This document shows positions 12,153-23,010 of a DNA stretch of 64,000 bases, piece after piece. Source of the DNA: Callorhinus ursinus (Eukaryota; Chordata; Mammalia; Carnivora; Otariidae); NCBI RefSeq assembly GCF_003265705.1, contig NW_020313278.1, positions 1,011,150 through 1,075,149 of the forward strand, written 5' to 3'. The stretch's first letter is position 1. Every line of letters begins with the position of its first letter. The translations under genes and the position numbers were made by a program. The notes under the pieces are model-generated. The model had not been told where the DNA came from and did no database searches. It worked only from the letters and a program-made list of their open reading frames with translations.

Positions 12153-12267
12153 TTTTTTTTTTAAAGATTTTATTTTTAAGTAATCTCCACACCCAACGTA
12201 GGACTGGAACTCACAACCCTGAGATCAAGGGTCGCAGGCTCCACCAACTGAGCCAGCCAGGTGTTCC
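12153..12267 (-). mobile_element. CAN SINE, short tRNA-only type
   Basis: Reverse orientation with T tail on the left and head 'gagccagccaggtgttcc' on the right. The duplication cttattgttgaatttt flanks it at 12137-12152 and 12268-12283, splitting an L1 in a way that rejoins cleanly. Confidence 0.9.
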
Positions 12268-12410
12268 CTTATTGTTGAATTTTAAGAGCTCTTTGTGTAT
12301 TTTGCATAACAGTCCTTTATCAGCTGTGTCCTTTGCAAATATTTTCTCTCAGTCTGTGGCTTGTCTTCTAATTCTCTTGATGTTGTCTTTTGTAGGGCAG
12401 AAGTTTTGTC

Positions 12411-12586
12411 TTTTTTTAAAGCTTTTTTTGTATTAGAGTAGAGGGAGGAGCAGAGGGAGAGAGACAAGGAAGACTCTGCTTTGAGTGTGGAGCCCAATGT
12501 GGGGCTCAATCCCACAACCCTGAGATCATGACCTGAGCCAAAATCAAGAGTTGGACGCTCAACCAACTGAGCCACCCAGGTGTCCC
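12411..12586 (-). mobile_element. CAN SINE, diverged
   Basis: Reverse orientation, head 'gagccacccaggtgtccc'. A degenerate duplication is seen: gtagggcagaagtttt (12394-12409) and gtggggcaaaaatttt (12588-12603). The mismatches suggest an older copy than its neighbours. Confidence 0.88.
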
Positions 12587-12610
12587 TGTGGGGCAAAAAT
12601 TTTTAATTTT

Positions 12611-12792
12611 TTAAAAAATATTTTATTTATTTATTGGACAGAGAGAGAGGGAACAGAAGCAGCGGGAGAAGGAGAGGGAGAAGCAGGCTTCCCGCTGAGC
12701 AGGGAGCCCGATGTGGGGCTCGATCCCAGGACCCTGAGATCATGACCTGAGCCAAAGGCAGACGCTTAACGACTGAGCCGCCCAGGCGCCCC
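12611..12792 (-). mobile_element. CAN SINE
   Basis: Reverse orientation, from 'attttatttatttattgg' to 'gccgcccaggcgcccc'. Duplication aaaa(a/g)tttttaatttt is at about 12595-12610 and 12794-12809, with one mismatch. Confidence 0.92.
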
Positions 12793-12920
12793 TAAAAGTT
12801 TTTAATTTTAATGAAGACCAGTTTATCAATTATTTCTTTTATGGATCGTGCCTTTGGTGTTTTATCTAAAAATCACTCTAAAATAAATAAATATAATATA
12901 AAATAAAATAATAAAATAAA

Positions 12921-13104
12921 ATGCCTGGATGGCTCAGTCAGTTAAGCATCTGCCTTCAGCTCAGGTCGTGATCCCGCGGTCCTGGGATCAGGCTCCGCAT
13001 CGGGCTCCCTGCTCAGTGGGAAGCCTGCTTCTCCCTCTGCCTGCCGTCCCCCCTGCTTGTGCTTGCTCACTTTCTCTCAAATAAATATTTAAAAATAAAA
13101 TAAA
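12921..13104 (+). mobile_element. CAN SINE
   Basis: Forward orientation, head 'aatgcctggatggctcag', preceded by an A/T-rich ATAAA-like stretch at 12880-12920. The host L1 resumes right after its tail at 'gtcgtcaccatacccaag'. Confidence 0.88.
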
Positions 13105-13414
13105 AGTCGTCACCATACCCAAGTCATCTATCTGCCTTCCCCTATGCTGTCTTCTGGGAGTTTTGTAGTTTTACATTTTACATATAAGTCTGTGATTACA
13201 AAAAAATTGAGGTTATTTTTTGTGAAGGGTGTCTGGTGCTTGCAGGCATAGTCACAGTGAGTCCAGGATGGTGGGGTCATCTGCTGCTTGCAAACCCCCT
13301 GGGATGTGAGTGGGGCTGGCTCATTCACCTACAATCCCTGGAGAAGGAGGAAACCCTAGTTTTTGCTAGTCTTCACACTTCTCTGCCACAGAGATACTGC
13401 ACTTTTAAAAATTT

Positions 13415-13847
13415 AAAATTTCTTTTTTTTAAAGCATTTTTTAAAGATTTTATTTATTGGGCGCCTGGGTGGCTCAGTTGGTTAAGCGACTGCCTTCGGC
13501 TCAGGTCATGATCCTGGAGTCCCGGGATCGAGTCCCGCATTGGGCTCCCCGCTCAGCGAGGAGCCTGCTTCTCCCTCTGACCCTCCCCGCTCTCATGTAC
13601 TCTCTCTCTCTCTCTCATTCTCACTCTCTCAAAATAAATAAATAAATCTTTAAAAAAAAAAGATTTTATTTATTTATTTGACAGAGAGAGACACAGCGAG
13701 AGAGGGAATACAAGCTGGGGGAGTGGGAGAGGGAGAAGCAGGCTTCCCGCTTGAGCAGGGAGCCTGATGTGGGGCTCGATCCCAGGATCGTGGGTCAGGA
13801 CCTGAGCCGGAGGCAGACGCTTAACGACTGAGCCACCCAGGCGCCCC
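13415..13847 (-). mobile_element. CAN SINE split by a second, inverted SINE
   Basis: The outer SINE is in reverse orientation: its T-rich tail end lies at 13415-13458 and the body and head at 13675-13847. The inner insertion separates the two parts. A flanking duplication tgcac(t)tttaaaaattt is seen at 13398-13414 and 13848-13863. Confidence 0.92.
13459..13658 (+). mobile_element. CAN SINE nested inside an inverted SINE
   Basis: Full-length forward SINE, head 'gggcgcctgggtggctcag', long TC-rich stretch, A tail. Its 16-bp duplication aaagattttatttatt (13443-13458 and 13659-13674) is part of the outer SINE, proving the order of insertion. Confidence 0.95.
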
Positions 13848-13863
13848 TGCACTTTAAAAATTT

Positions 13864-14180
13864 CTATTTGATAGAATAAGCAGTGATTTGAGTGTAAAAG
13901 AGAATTCTAAATGCACTGTTTTTGTATAATTTCTCTCCTCCAAGCAACACAGAGGAGTTAATTACTAATACCTTATCAATACCAGATGTATGAGAAAAAG
14001 TATCACAAAATAGAAGAATCAGTCAAGAGAGTATCACAATCAAGAGAATTGACTGTGATCTTCGTCAAGTTACTAACTTCTAAGTTTTCTCATCGGTACA
14101 AGAGAATGAACAACAGTATCCTACCTGTGGCAAAAACTGCTCATTATCTCCCAAGATCCTTTCTCCCTTGATTTTTAGCT
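13864..14180. other. AT-rich sequence, nothing recognised
   Basis: AT-rich stretch with repeated short words such as 'caagagagtatcacaatca'. No gene, no clear repeat family. Confidence 0.4.
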
Positions 14181-14540
14181 GGGGGCATATGGCTGCACCG
14201 AATAATGACTACACTTCCCAGCCTCCCTTGCAGCTACAGCCCGATAGCTGTGTAGCCATGTGACCAAGTTCTGGCCAATGGGGCATTGGTAAAAGTGGAA
14301 TGAAAAACTTCTGTGGGGTGTTGCCTTTCTCTTCTTTCCTCCTTTCCCTTGAGCTGGATTGTAGGCGTAATGACTGGAGCTGGAGCAGCTGTCTGGAACA
14401 TGAGGCCCTTTTAGGAATGGAGAATGGAGGGCATGCATAGAAGACCCCCAAGACAGAAGAAGGTCATTTCCCTGACACCATGGAGCTGCCACACCAGCCC
14501 TGGACCGTTTCATCTCAGATTTTTATATCACAGAAGTAAT
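14181..14540 (+). repeat. Ancient interspersed repeat (LTR-like), family not assigned
   Basis: Words 'actacacttcccagcctcc', 'gccatgtgaccaagttctgg', 'tgactggagctggagcagc' and 'tggagctgccacaccagcc' occur in the order of a widespread mammalian repeat. A copy in the opposite orientation lies at 60705-61060. Confidence 0.55.
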
Positions 14541-15220
14541 ATTAGTACCTCCTGTAGTGTTCAGGTAAAATAACTGTCCCTCCTGTCCAGTGAGAGCTCT
14601 AGAGAAGGGGTGCTTCTGCAAGAAGAAAAAACCATCACAATTGTGTTGTTAACTTCCTTTTGGTTCCAAACAATTGCAAAAAAGAAAACATCATCATAAA
14701 CAGCTAATTCCACTAGAAATGATTTCATTCGAGCCCCTCTGTTCTGTTTACTAGTTCTAGCTGACAAAGCCCTGCCTTACAAATTTGCATAGTATTTAAA
14801 TTGGGAGATAAGTCACACATTCTTTTAAATAGCTGTGTTTACAAACACATAGCTCAGTTGTTCCACATTTGAAACCCAGGCTTTCAAAACAATTTAGTTC
14901 CATTCTTCTTGGCTTTCTCTGTTTTAAAACACAAGTGGGAATGTTTTCCAGGAGTCAGTGGTCCCTGTTCAACTTTGTGCCTTGTCACCTGTGGATGGTT
15001 CATTTATCAACTATTTAATTCTACTGTGTCTAATTAATGTCGTTCTAAGGTCCTGTTTAACTCTCAGGTTCTTTGATTTGGCAAAATGTTGCCAGTCCTC
15101 AGGACACAAACTTCGATTCCTAAGGAATTCCAGGGGTAAAACAAGGACAATCAAATTGAAGAAGGAAATTTGTCACAAGGTTTATTATCAATGGATGAAA
15201 GGAAAGAGAAGAGAAAGACC
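14541..15220. other. AT-rich unique sequence, no gene seen
   Basis: Non-repetitive, AT-rich, with several TAAT/ATTT-rich words ('cagctaattccactagaaa', 'gaaatgatttcattcga'). It has the feel of conserved non-coding DNA, but this is only an impression from composition. Confidence 0.35.
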
Positions 15221-15235
15221 AAGAGTGTTACTCTT

Positions 15236-15433
15236 GGGGCAGCTGAGTGTCTCAGTGGGTTAAGCATCTGCCTTTGGCTCAGGTCATGATCCCAGGGCCC
15301 TGGGATGGAGCCCTGCATGGGGCTCCCTGCTCAGCGGGGAGTCTGCTTCTCCCTCTCCTGTCTCCTGCTCTGCCTGCTTGTGCTTTCTCTCTCTCTCACT
15401 CTCTGTCAAATAAATAAAATCTTAAAAAAAAAA
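15236..15433 (+). mobile_element. CAN SINE
   Basis: Forward SINE, diverged head 'ggggcagctgagtgtctc', then the standard body and an A tail. Duplication gtg(g)ttactctt at 15225-15235 and about 15435-15446. Confidence 0.92.
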
Positions 15434-15445
15434 GGTGGTTACTCT

Positions 15446-15562
15446 TTTTTTTTCTCAAGTGTTTTTATTTTTTTAAGTAATCTGCAGCCAACGTGGGGCT
15501 TAAACTCACAACCCAGAGATCAAGAGTCACACCTTCCACTGACTGAGCCAGCCAGACGCCCC
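15446..15562 (-). mobile_element. CAN SINE, short tRNA-only type
   Basis: Reverse orientation, T tail on the left, head 'gagccagccagacgcccc' on the right. It abuts the preceding forward SINE, forming a tail-to-tail pair. Confidence 0.85.
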
Positions 15563-15629
15563 TAATCTTCCCTCCTCTTGTGCTTTTTTTTTTAAATGGA
15601 AATATTGTCTTCCCATATCCTAGTCGTTT

Positions 15630-16025
15630 CCAGCATCCATTAGGGTGGCTTGATTTTTATGTTATGAAATGATCCCCACTGTAAGTGTAGTTACCATCTG
15701 TTGCCACACGAAGTTGCTACAATATTATTGACTGTATCCCCTGTGCTATACTTTATACCCCCAAGACTGATTTTGTAACTGATTTTGTAATCCCCTTCAC
15801 CTGTTTCATCCCCCTCCTAGCCTCTCCCTGCACCTAGTGGTGCTATATAGCTATGGGTCTCTATCTTGTTTGTTCGTTTTGTGTCTTAGATTCTGCATGT
15901 AAGTGAAATCATCAGGGTGTTTGTCTTTCTCTGACTTGTTTCACTTAGCATAACATCCTCTAGGTCCATCCCTGTTCTCCCAAATGGCAAGATTTTCCTC
16001 TTCATCTTGGTTTACACCTGTTTAT
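15630..16025 (-). repeat. L1 3' UTR fragment
   Basis: Antisense L1 3'-UTR phrases: 'acaatattattgactgtat', 'cctgtgctatactttatac', 'cttcacctgtttcatcccc', 'ttgtttcacttagcataac', 'tctaggtccatccctgttc'. Confidence 0.7.
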
Positions 16026-16493
16026 TTTTCTTTAGGCTAATCCATATCAGGGTTTCAGCTGCCTTTCCCCAAAAGGTGTACAGAATCCTTTCAATCTACT
16101 TGATAAGGCACCCATCCTTATTCATGAAGTTTTTTTAGTAAGTGTGCTCATTATTTGGGCAAAAATAAAATCTAATACGTCACAGTCTGCAAGATATGTG
16201 TGATCAGAACACCTTGCCTTGTGTCTTGAGGGGAGGCCATGAGGACTGGGGGACACCAGTGAATCAAGGAATGAGCCCCAGGAGAATTTCTGAGACGGGG
16301 GACAGGACACATCCCATTGGGATTCAAGACTAGAACTGAAGTTCACCTGGGAACAGGACCTTATCTCAAGGATCACATGTCGAGTTGACAGTTGGCCTCG
16401 AAAGGACTTTAGTGTGTATGCAGTGACTTCTCTTGGTGACCATCTCTCTCCTACACTTTCCAGAGAACCCCACCTTTATTTGGTTAGGCACTG

Positions 16494-16926
16494 CAGTGGT
16501 TTGCTAAGGCCGCGGGTGCAAAGCGCCATGAACTGGCTTGGTTGAAACAACAGACGTTTATTCTCACTGTTCTGGAGGCTGGAAGGCCAAAGTCAAAGTG
16601 TTGGCAGGGCTGGTTCCTTCCGAGGGAAGTGAGGGAGAATCTTTCCTAGGCCTCTCCTCACTTCCGCGGCACTTCCGCAGCTTCAGGCATCCTTGGCTCG
16701 TAGGTAGGTCGTATCTTCTCTCTGGGCCTTCACATCGTCATCTCTCTGTGCACAGCTTTATGTCCAAATATCTCCTTTTTAGAAACATGCCAGTCTTCCT
16801 GGATTAAGGCCCACTCCCATGGCCTCATCTTAACCTGGTTCCCTCTGTTGGTCAGATAGCTCCATATGTGGTCACATTGTAAAGTCTCAACATCTTTTTT
16901 GGTCTCAACCAGTTCAGCCCATCACA
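16494..16926 (-). mobile_element. MLT1-type MaLR LTR
   Basis: Antisense MLT1 order: 'gaaacaacagacgtttatt', 'tgttctggaggctggaagg', 'gtcttcctggattaaggcc', 'ccatggcctcatcttaacc', and an end at 'accagttcagcccatcaca'. Near complete but diverged. Confidence 0.75.
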
Positions 16927-17239
16927 TCCACCCTCTTTAAGGGAGATCCCACAGTTGTGTGGCTAGGGCTACTCCCAGCCCTCTCTGGCTTTCCATATTC
17001 CACATGGTGTGTCTCTAGAAGTTTGAGCTCAGTATTCATCCATGCAGGAGGGGAGCAATTGTATGTGATGTTTAGTGCAGGAATACCTGAGGGATCTTTG
17101 AATGGGTCCAGATGGCCCGCATTCTGGGGGGAGCAGGTCCAGGACAGGGAACCTGTCCAGGGTTCCCTGGACCGAGGGACAGAACAGGATTCAGAGGAAA
17201 GACTGCCTGGGAAGCTGCATAGCCATGTGGTAGAGAAGG

Positions 17240-17470
17240 AAGACCTCAGGGACACCTGCCTCACCTGGAATCCAGCTCTGGAACTTGCAGCTAAGTGACC
17301 TTGGGCAAGTCACACGACCTCTGGGTGTCTCAGTTTCCCTGTCTTTAAATGGGGTCGATGATACTACTATCAGAGTCATTGTGTCAATGATGTTACTATC
17401 ACAGAAAGTCATTGTGAGGCTTAAAGACCATTCCTTCATTCCACACATTTATCAGGGTCCTTTACTAGAT
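17240..17470 (+). repeat. MIR SINE
   Basis: Clear MIR: 'tggaatccagctctggaac', 'gtgaccttgggcaagtcac', 'gtctcagtttccctgtctt', 'taaatggggtcgatga', 'cattgtgaggcttaaag'. Confidence 0.75.
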
Positions 17471-18595
17471 ACCCTAGAGTCTATCTAGAAGTAAACACTG
17501 AACAAGTTCAGGAGGGAATTATTTAGCAAGTTGGGAGGATGTAAGTGCTATAGGCAAAAAAAAAAAGGGGGGGGGAAGAGAGAAAGTGGCAATTTTGTAA
17601 ATGGACCTTCCAACAAAGACCTGAAGGGTAGGAGGGAGGGAGTTGTGAAAGCAGAGGAAGTGCAAAGGCCCTGGGGCAGGAGTGTGGATTTGAGGGACAG
17701 CAGAGAAGCCAGTGTGGCTGGAACAGAGCAGGGGAGTGGAAAGGATGAGGTGAAGGCAGAGAGGAACAGAGGCTGCTGAAAGAACCTTGGCCCTACAAAG
17801 AGGTCAAGTTTAGCCATTGGAAACATTGCCCTCATTTTTTGGGCACTACTTTGCCCTGGAAACTGTGCTGGATGTTGGGGCCTTGAAGAGCTTGACCCTG
17901 CACTTGGGGCCATCGGGGATTTGCAAAGAGGCCTTCTGGGGAGTCCTTGGGGCTGCATCTGAGTCTGCTTAGTTTGTGACCAGAAACTGGTGCTCTGAAA
18001 GCCTTTGAATAAATGCACCTTTTCAAAATCCAGTGGCTTATTTATTAGAGATGACTTAAAATTTTTTTCCTAGGGGTGGTGGAAGCCTGCTGCTCGCCTG
18101 GGTTACTTTTTCTCCTGCCCCCATTGGTGGCTGAGCTCAGGTCCCTCACTTCTCCGGCTGCACTCCGGGCAAACGCTGCCAGCCTATGGGATGGGCACAG
18201 ATAATAATAATATATTCTTTTGAAGCACATTTTTATTATTATTCAAATCTTTAAAATGTTAGGCTGTTGAATTTGGAACTTGGCTCCAGTGGGGCCGCTG
18301 GACTGAGCTCTTCCCCGCCAACCTCCACGTCCCCCAGTTCCTTGCTGGTTTCGTTCACTCCAGATAGGACAGTCCCTGTGTGTGTGTCCCTGGGTCCCTC
18401 CCTGTTTCTGCGCTGTCTCCTTATCTCTCTCTCTCTTGACTCCAGCAATATTGACATTGGGGCTGGATGCTTCTGTGTTTGTGGTGTCCCTGCCCCCCCC
18501 CCAAACTAGATGCCAGTAGCATCTCCTCCCCAGTTGTGACAATACCACACGCCTCCAAATACTGTCGGCTGTCCTGGGGGAACACAGTTGCCTTG
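17471..18595. other. Unique sequence plus an unassigned old repeat, no gene seen
   Basis: 17595-17780 carries words ('aaaggccctggggcagg', 'gccagtgtggctggaacag') that recur around 42.4-42.7 kb, so it belongs to an unassigned ancient repeat. An A11G9 run sits at 17556-17575. The 156-codon minus frame at 17548-18018 has no recognised domain. Confidence 0.45.
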
Positions 18596-18599
18596 AGAA

Positions 18600-18730
18600 C
18601 CACTGGTCTCAAGGTGTGACCTTAAGCAGATCACTTCACCTCTCTGAACCTCTGTTTCCTCTTCTATAAAAATAGGGATAATACCACCCAGTGGTATATG
18701 TGGCTTATATGACACCCAGAGTGGATCATT
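18600..18730 (+). repeat. MIR SINE
   Basis: Contains 'gtgaccttaagcagatcac', 'cctctctgaacctctgttt' and 'ctataaaaatagggataat' in MIR order. Confidence 0.7.
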
Positions 18731-18744
18731 TTTAGCATCTTTCA

Positions 18745-19300
18745 CTTACTTTTTTTAATGACAACTTTATTCAGATACAGTTCACATACCATATACTTCA
18801 TCCACTGAAGGTATAATTTGATGGTTTTGGGCATATTACATTACTCATTTAAATATTTGTCGTAAAATATATATCACATAAAATGTACCATTTTGACCAA
18901 CTTTAAGTGTCCAAATCAGTGGCATAATTACATTACTGACAAAATGATCTGCAGTAGTCTGTAGCAATCCCAAACACTTGATTTATCCATTCTTTTTGTC
19001 ATTAAAAATCTATTTAAGATTTAAGTTTTTAATTGAAGTACCATTGACATATATTACTTTCAGATGCAAAACAGAGAGATTTGACATTGATGTACGTACA
19101 TTATGAAATGCTCAGCATGACAAGTGTATTGCCACCTGTCACCACTAGTGTTATTACAATATTATTGACTACATTCTCTCTGCTGCACTTTTCATCCCTG
19201 TGATTCATTTATAACTGGAAACTTGTCCCTCTTCATCCCCTTCACCTATTTTGCCCATCTCTGCCATTACCCCTCCCAGCTTCCTTCCTTTTAAAAAACA
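18745..19300 (-). repeat. Two adjacent L1 3' UTR fragments
   Basis: 18745-19000 reads 'actttattcagatacagtt', 'accatatacttcatccact', 'aaatgtaccattttgacca'. 19010-19300 reads 'tttttaattgaagtaccat', 'tgccacctgtcaccactag', 'acaatattattgactacat'. Both match antisense L1 3' ends of different subfamilies. Confidence 0.65.
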
Positions 19301-19824
19301 AAGGATTAACAGCTCAAAGAGAAACATCCATTTCAATTTTCAAGACGTTACTCAAATCCACTAAACTGTTTCCTGTGTGAATTGGAATTTGCATTTACTG
19401 AACAAAAATAGCTCACCCCACAGAGCCCACCCTTTTGCGGGGTCCTAAGCTGTAAACACAAATAAAAACCCCCTAGTTTTTATGTGCCAACAGCATGCCA
19501 GAGTGGGATCGGCCCCTGCTCTGTGTTCCTGTCGCTGTGCCCCCCCCCTCCCCGCCCCCAGCCAGTGTGTTAACTCTGCCGTTTGCACGCAGGGACCCTA
19601 AGCACCACGCAGGTGTTGGAGATGCGCACTGCACCCAGACAGAGTGCCGAGGATCCCCAGCCACCAGAGGGATTTTCTCTCCAAACAGACGCAGGAGCCA
19701 GGTCTGTTTGGTTGTGTAGCTGGGCGTTCTCAGAATTAACTTCTGGAGAATGCAGTGTTTATGAAAGGGTAAGTAATAAAAATGTGCTGATTTGAAGTTT
19801 ATGTATATATCATTAAAACTCAGA

Positions 19825-19925
19825 GGAGCATTGAATAATGTATAGAATTGTGGAATCACGATGTTATACACCTGGAACTAATACAACATTGTGTATCATT
19901 ATACCTCAGTAATACATCTAACCTC
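19825..19925 (+). repeat. L1 3'-end fragment
   Basis: Sense-strand L1 terminal words: 'tgttatacacctggaacta', 'tacaacattgtgtatcatt', 'atacctcagtaata'. No body precedes it. Confidence 0.6.
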
Positions 19926-20504
19926 CCCCCATCCCCAACAAAGACCCAATACTAACTGCAACAGGTGTTCAGAACTTAGAGCAACAAGAGGTATTTGGGG
20001 GGAAGAGGATTGCAGGGCTCACCTGGTGATGATAAAGAGCAGCCCAGCTTGGGGTTGGTTTTATTCTTGCTTTTAAGTTCTGTGTAGACAATGTGGTCCC
20101 TTATTGCCTGCCCCCGGGGTGGGCCACCCTACCCCGCGCTGGGTTGTGGATTGAGGGTCAGCATTCACGTGCGGTATGCACCCAGCACGCTGACCGTGTG
20201 TAGTGGGAATGCTCACACCCCACTTCAGGGATGAAGACACTGAGGTTAAGCAAGCGAGCAGATGTCTGTATGTCCAGTGCAGATCTCCCAGCTCCCAAGT
20301 CCTGGGGCACCCCACGTTTGAACACCTGGATCCCCTGAATTGTGTGTCTCTGTGTGTGTGTGTTGGAGGGGGGATTCCTGGTGGCTCTCGGTTTCTCCAG
20401 GCCTGTTCCCCACGCCGTGTCTGTCAGAAATCTGAGGTTAGCTTTGTTGGAAGTCTGTTGGGGTGTCCTTGTTGCCCCCCCACGCGTGGGCCCTGCATCC
20501 CTTT

Positions 20505-20898
20505 TGTCAGGGTGCCTTAACAAAAGACCACACACTGGGTGGCTTAAAACAATGGGAATTTACTCTCCATGGATCTGGCGGCCAGAGTGCGTCCACAGGG
20601 CTGGCCCCTGCTCCGGACTCTGAGGGGGAACCCGTTCCATGCCTCCCTGCTGGCTCGTTGGTGCTGGCAGCCGTGGGTGTTTGGCTTTGCAGGTGCCCCA
20701 CTGTTCCACTCCCCGCATCTGTGTCCAAGCTTCTCTCGTATAAAGACACCAGTCTTTGGATTTAGGCCTCTCCCCGATCGGTTTCATCTGAACTACTGCA
20801 CCTGGAAAGATCCTATTTCCAGATAAGGTCACATTCTGAGGTTCCAGGTGGAGGAGGATTTTTTTTGGGGGGGGGGAACACACTCTTTAACCCATGCC
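20505..20898 (-). mobile_element. MLT1-type MaLR LTR
   Basis: Antisense order: 'gtgccttaacaaaagacca', 'ctgggtggcttaaaacaat', 'cttctctcgtataaagaca', 'gataaggtcacattctgag', ending near 'ctctttaacccatgcc'. A T8/G10 run interrupts the end at about 20860-20877. Confidence 0.8.
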
Positions 20899-21837
20899 AG
20901 CCCCATCTCTGCCTGACGCCCATCCTACATCTGCTTGGTGACCCATCGGGGCGAAGGGCTCTGCTGAGGTATCTTCCCAGAGGGGCCGTTTGAATCCAGT
21001 GGCGCAAGGACCCCCGGCGTGGAAACCAGAGGGCTGAGAGGTGGCGGCTCGGTGGGGGGAGAGGATAAAAAGGGAGAGGCCACGTGGGGCTGGGGTTGGG
21101 GTCCAGAGCAAGGATAGGAAGCCAGCAAGGGAGTTGGAGATACTTTTTCATGTGGCTCCTGCTTGTGATGAGAGAGAGACAGAGACAGAGGACTTAGGGA
21201 CAGCTAGGCAGGATCTGAAGCCAGAATGTTCTCTCAGAGGGGGATGTTCTCTGCTCTGGTTTGGAGCTGGGTCACAGGGAAGTGTAGCCTGGCCCCATAC
21301 CCAGATCTGTGCCACCAGAACTACCTGGGGTGGGCCGTCCAGGGGGCTGCATTGTGCAGGGAAGGTTGAGTTGGAGGCCCAACCCGTGCAGGGGTTGCAG
21401 AGGCTCTCCTCCCACCCCCCCCCGAGTGCCCAGGTCAGCCGGCTCAGACAGAAGACTTTGAAAAACCCCTCAGATGGACAAGTACTCACCTCTGCAGGGC
21501 CCAGAGTGGGGGCTGGGGGTCCCGGGGTGATAACTCATGGAGAATGGTAGGGCTCGGGCAGGAGGTGTCGCTGCTGAAATTTAGCCAGGTCGTGCCGCTG
21601 ACAGCCTGCTTCTCTCCAATTACCCTGGTGACTGCCGTGATAAATCTTGACCACTGAAGTCTTGGTGCCCAGCAGGCTGGGAGGATCCAGGGCAGCCACG
21701 CTGGGCCCTCCTCCAGCCCTTGTCAGTCCTCCCTCCCCTCAGAGTGGACTCTGGGCCTTCTCCCCTCTTTGCAGTCCCTCCTGTAGGACTCTGCAGGACA
21801 GACAGACAAGCCAGGTGCCCTAATGCTCTCTTTTGGG
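20899..21837. other. GC-rich unique sequence, no gene seen
   Basis: Open frames at 21041-21550 (plus) and opposite strands overlap each other and carry no domain. I see no splice-site pair that would make an exon. Confidence 0.45.
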
Positions 21838-22160
21838 CTACACTGTGTCCCCTCTACACCCCTTGCCCCATTCACATGCAGAAGTCTGAGCTCCCAGCAT
21901 CTCTGAAACATACTCTATTTGGAGATGGGGTTTTTAGAGAAGTAGTTAAGTAACAGGACTTCACTGGGGTGGGCTTTCATCCAGCATGACTGGTGTCCTT
22001 ATAAGAAGAGGAAATTTGGACATAGATGTGCCTAGAAGGAGAATGCCACAGAAACACTCAGATGGAGTGTGGCCATCTCCACACCACAGAGAGGCCACAG
22101 AAGAAACCAGCCCTCGGGGATCTTGCCCCTGGACCTCGAGCCTCCAGAGGATAAAACTCT
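21838..22160 (+). mobile_element. MLT1-type MaLR LTR, partial
   Basis: Sense order: 'actctatttggagatgggg', 'gcatgactggtgtcctta', 'aagaagaggaaatttggac', 'gaatgccacagaaacac'. The 3' end past 'gcctccagaggataaaact' is lost. Confidence 0.8.
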
Positions 22161-22584
22161 GCCGTTCAAGGTGCCGGGTCAGTGGCAGCCAGAGCCCATT
22201 CACTCACTCGGCCATGGGACCTGGGGCCAGCTCAGAATGACGCAGCCTTCCTCCGAGTGGTCATCTGCAAGCTTTATTTCCTTAACTGCACAGTTGACTT
22301 TTCCAGGGGAAATCTCATGTGGCTCCTCCATATGTGTACCAGAAAAGCAGAGCTGTTCTGGGGGATGGATGCCATGGGAGGGGCTGCCTGTTTCCTCTGT
22401 CTGGCAGCCTTATTCTCACGGGAGGGTTATACCCATTTTGCAGAAGAACCATCAGCCTGGGACTGGCAGGAACGACCTCTGCCGAAAAACATGAAATCCG
22501 TTACTTCCTTCCCTCTCGGTGCTAATACTGGGCATCATCTCTACAGAGAACCAGTCCCGTCCAGAGTCAGGAGTTGCAGTCTAG

Positions 22585-22862
22585 AATGGAGCACTGTGTT
22601 TGCAGGCAGATGCCAGGGGTCAAGTCCCTCCTCACCACTCACTGGCCAATCACCATGTGAACAAGTCACCTGAGCTCCATGAACCACATTTTCTCCTCTG
22701 TCAAGGGGGAGGAGATGCTGAGATTGTGAGCCTAGAGGCGACCTGGGGGAGTAGAATCAGTGTGAGTTTTGGAGTCAGATCTGTGTTCGAACCCAGCTCT
22801 GCCACCTCTTGGCTGTGTGGCCTTGGGCAACCTCTCTGAGCTTGTTTCATAGGCCACGAAAG
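22585..22862 (+). repeat. Two MIR SINE remnants in tandem
   Basis: The first (22585-22720) reads 'aagtccctcctcaccactc', 'acaagtcacctgagctcca', 'ttttctcctctgtcaaggg'. The second (22740-22862) reads 'cagatctgtgttcgaaccc', 'tgtggccttgggcaacctc'. Both are sense. Confidence 0.65.
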
Positions 22863-22871
22863 TCTTTTGAT

Positions 22872-23001
22872 TTTTTTAAATTAAGTTTAAAACTTTAATT
22901 CCAGTATCGTGAACATACAGTGTTCTCTTAGTTTCAGGTGTACAATATGGTGATTCAACAATTCTATACATTATTCAGTGCTCTCATCATGGTAAGTGTA
23001 C
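22872..23001 (-). mobile_element. L1 3'-end fragment with poly-A, next to the PIH1D2 retrocopy
   Basis: Only the last 130 bp of an L1 are present, same orientation as the retrocopy next to it. The A tail lies at the 22872 side. The 9-mer tcttttgat occurs on both edges (22863-22871 and 23002-23010). It is either a separate, very short L1 insertion or the 3' part of a chimeric retrotranscript with PIH1D2. Confidence 0.75.
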
Positions 23002-23010
23002 TCTTTTGAT

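Larger units (their letters stand above)
12100..13235 (-). mobile_element. Degraded L1 LINE split by four SINEs
   Basis: Antisense L1 text can be followed across the interruptions: 'gctctttgtgtattttgca' and 'cctttatcagctgtgtcct' near 12.29-12.33 kb, 'agaccagtttatcaattat' at 12.82 kb, and 'ccttcccctatgctgtctt' with 'gggagttttgtagttttac' at 13.13-13.17 kb. SINEs occupy 12153-12267, 12411-12586, 12611-12792 and about 12921-13104. Confidence 0.75.

Noticed and set aside
17548..18018. 156-codon minus-strand frame rich in Ser/Pro/Phe
   Set aside because: It ends in the A11G9 run and covers an unassigned repeat. There is no domain.
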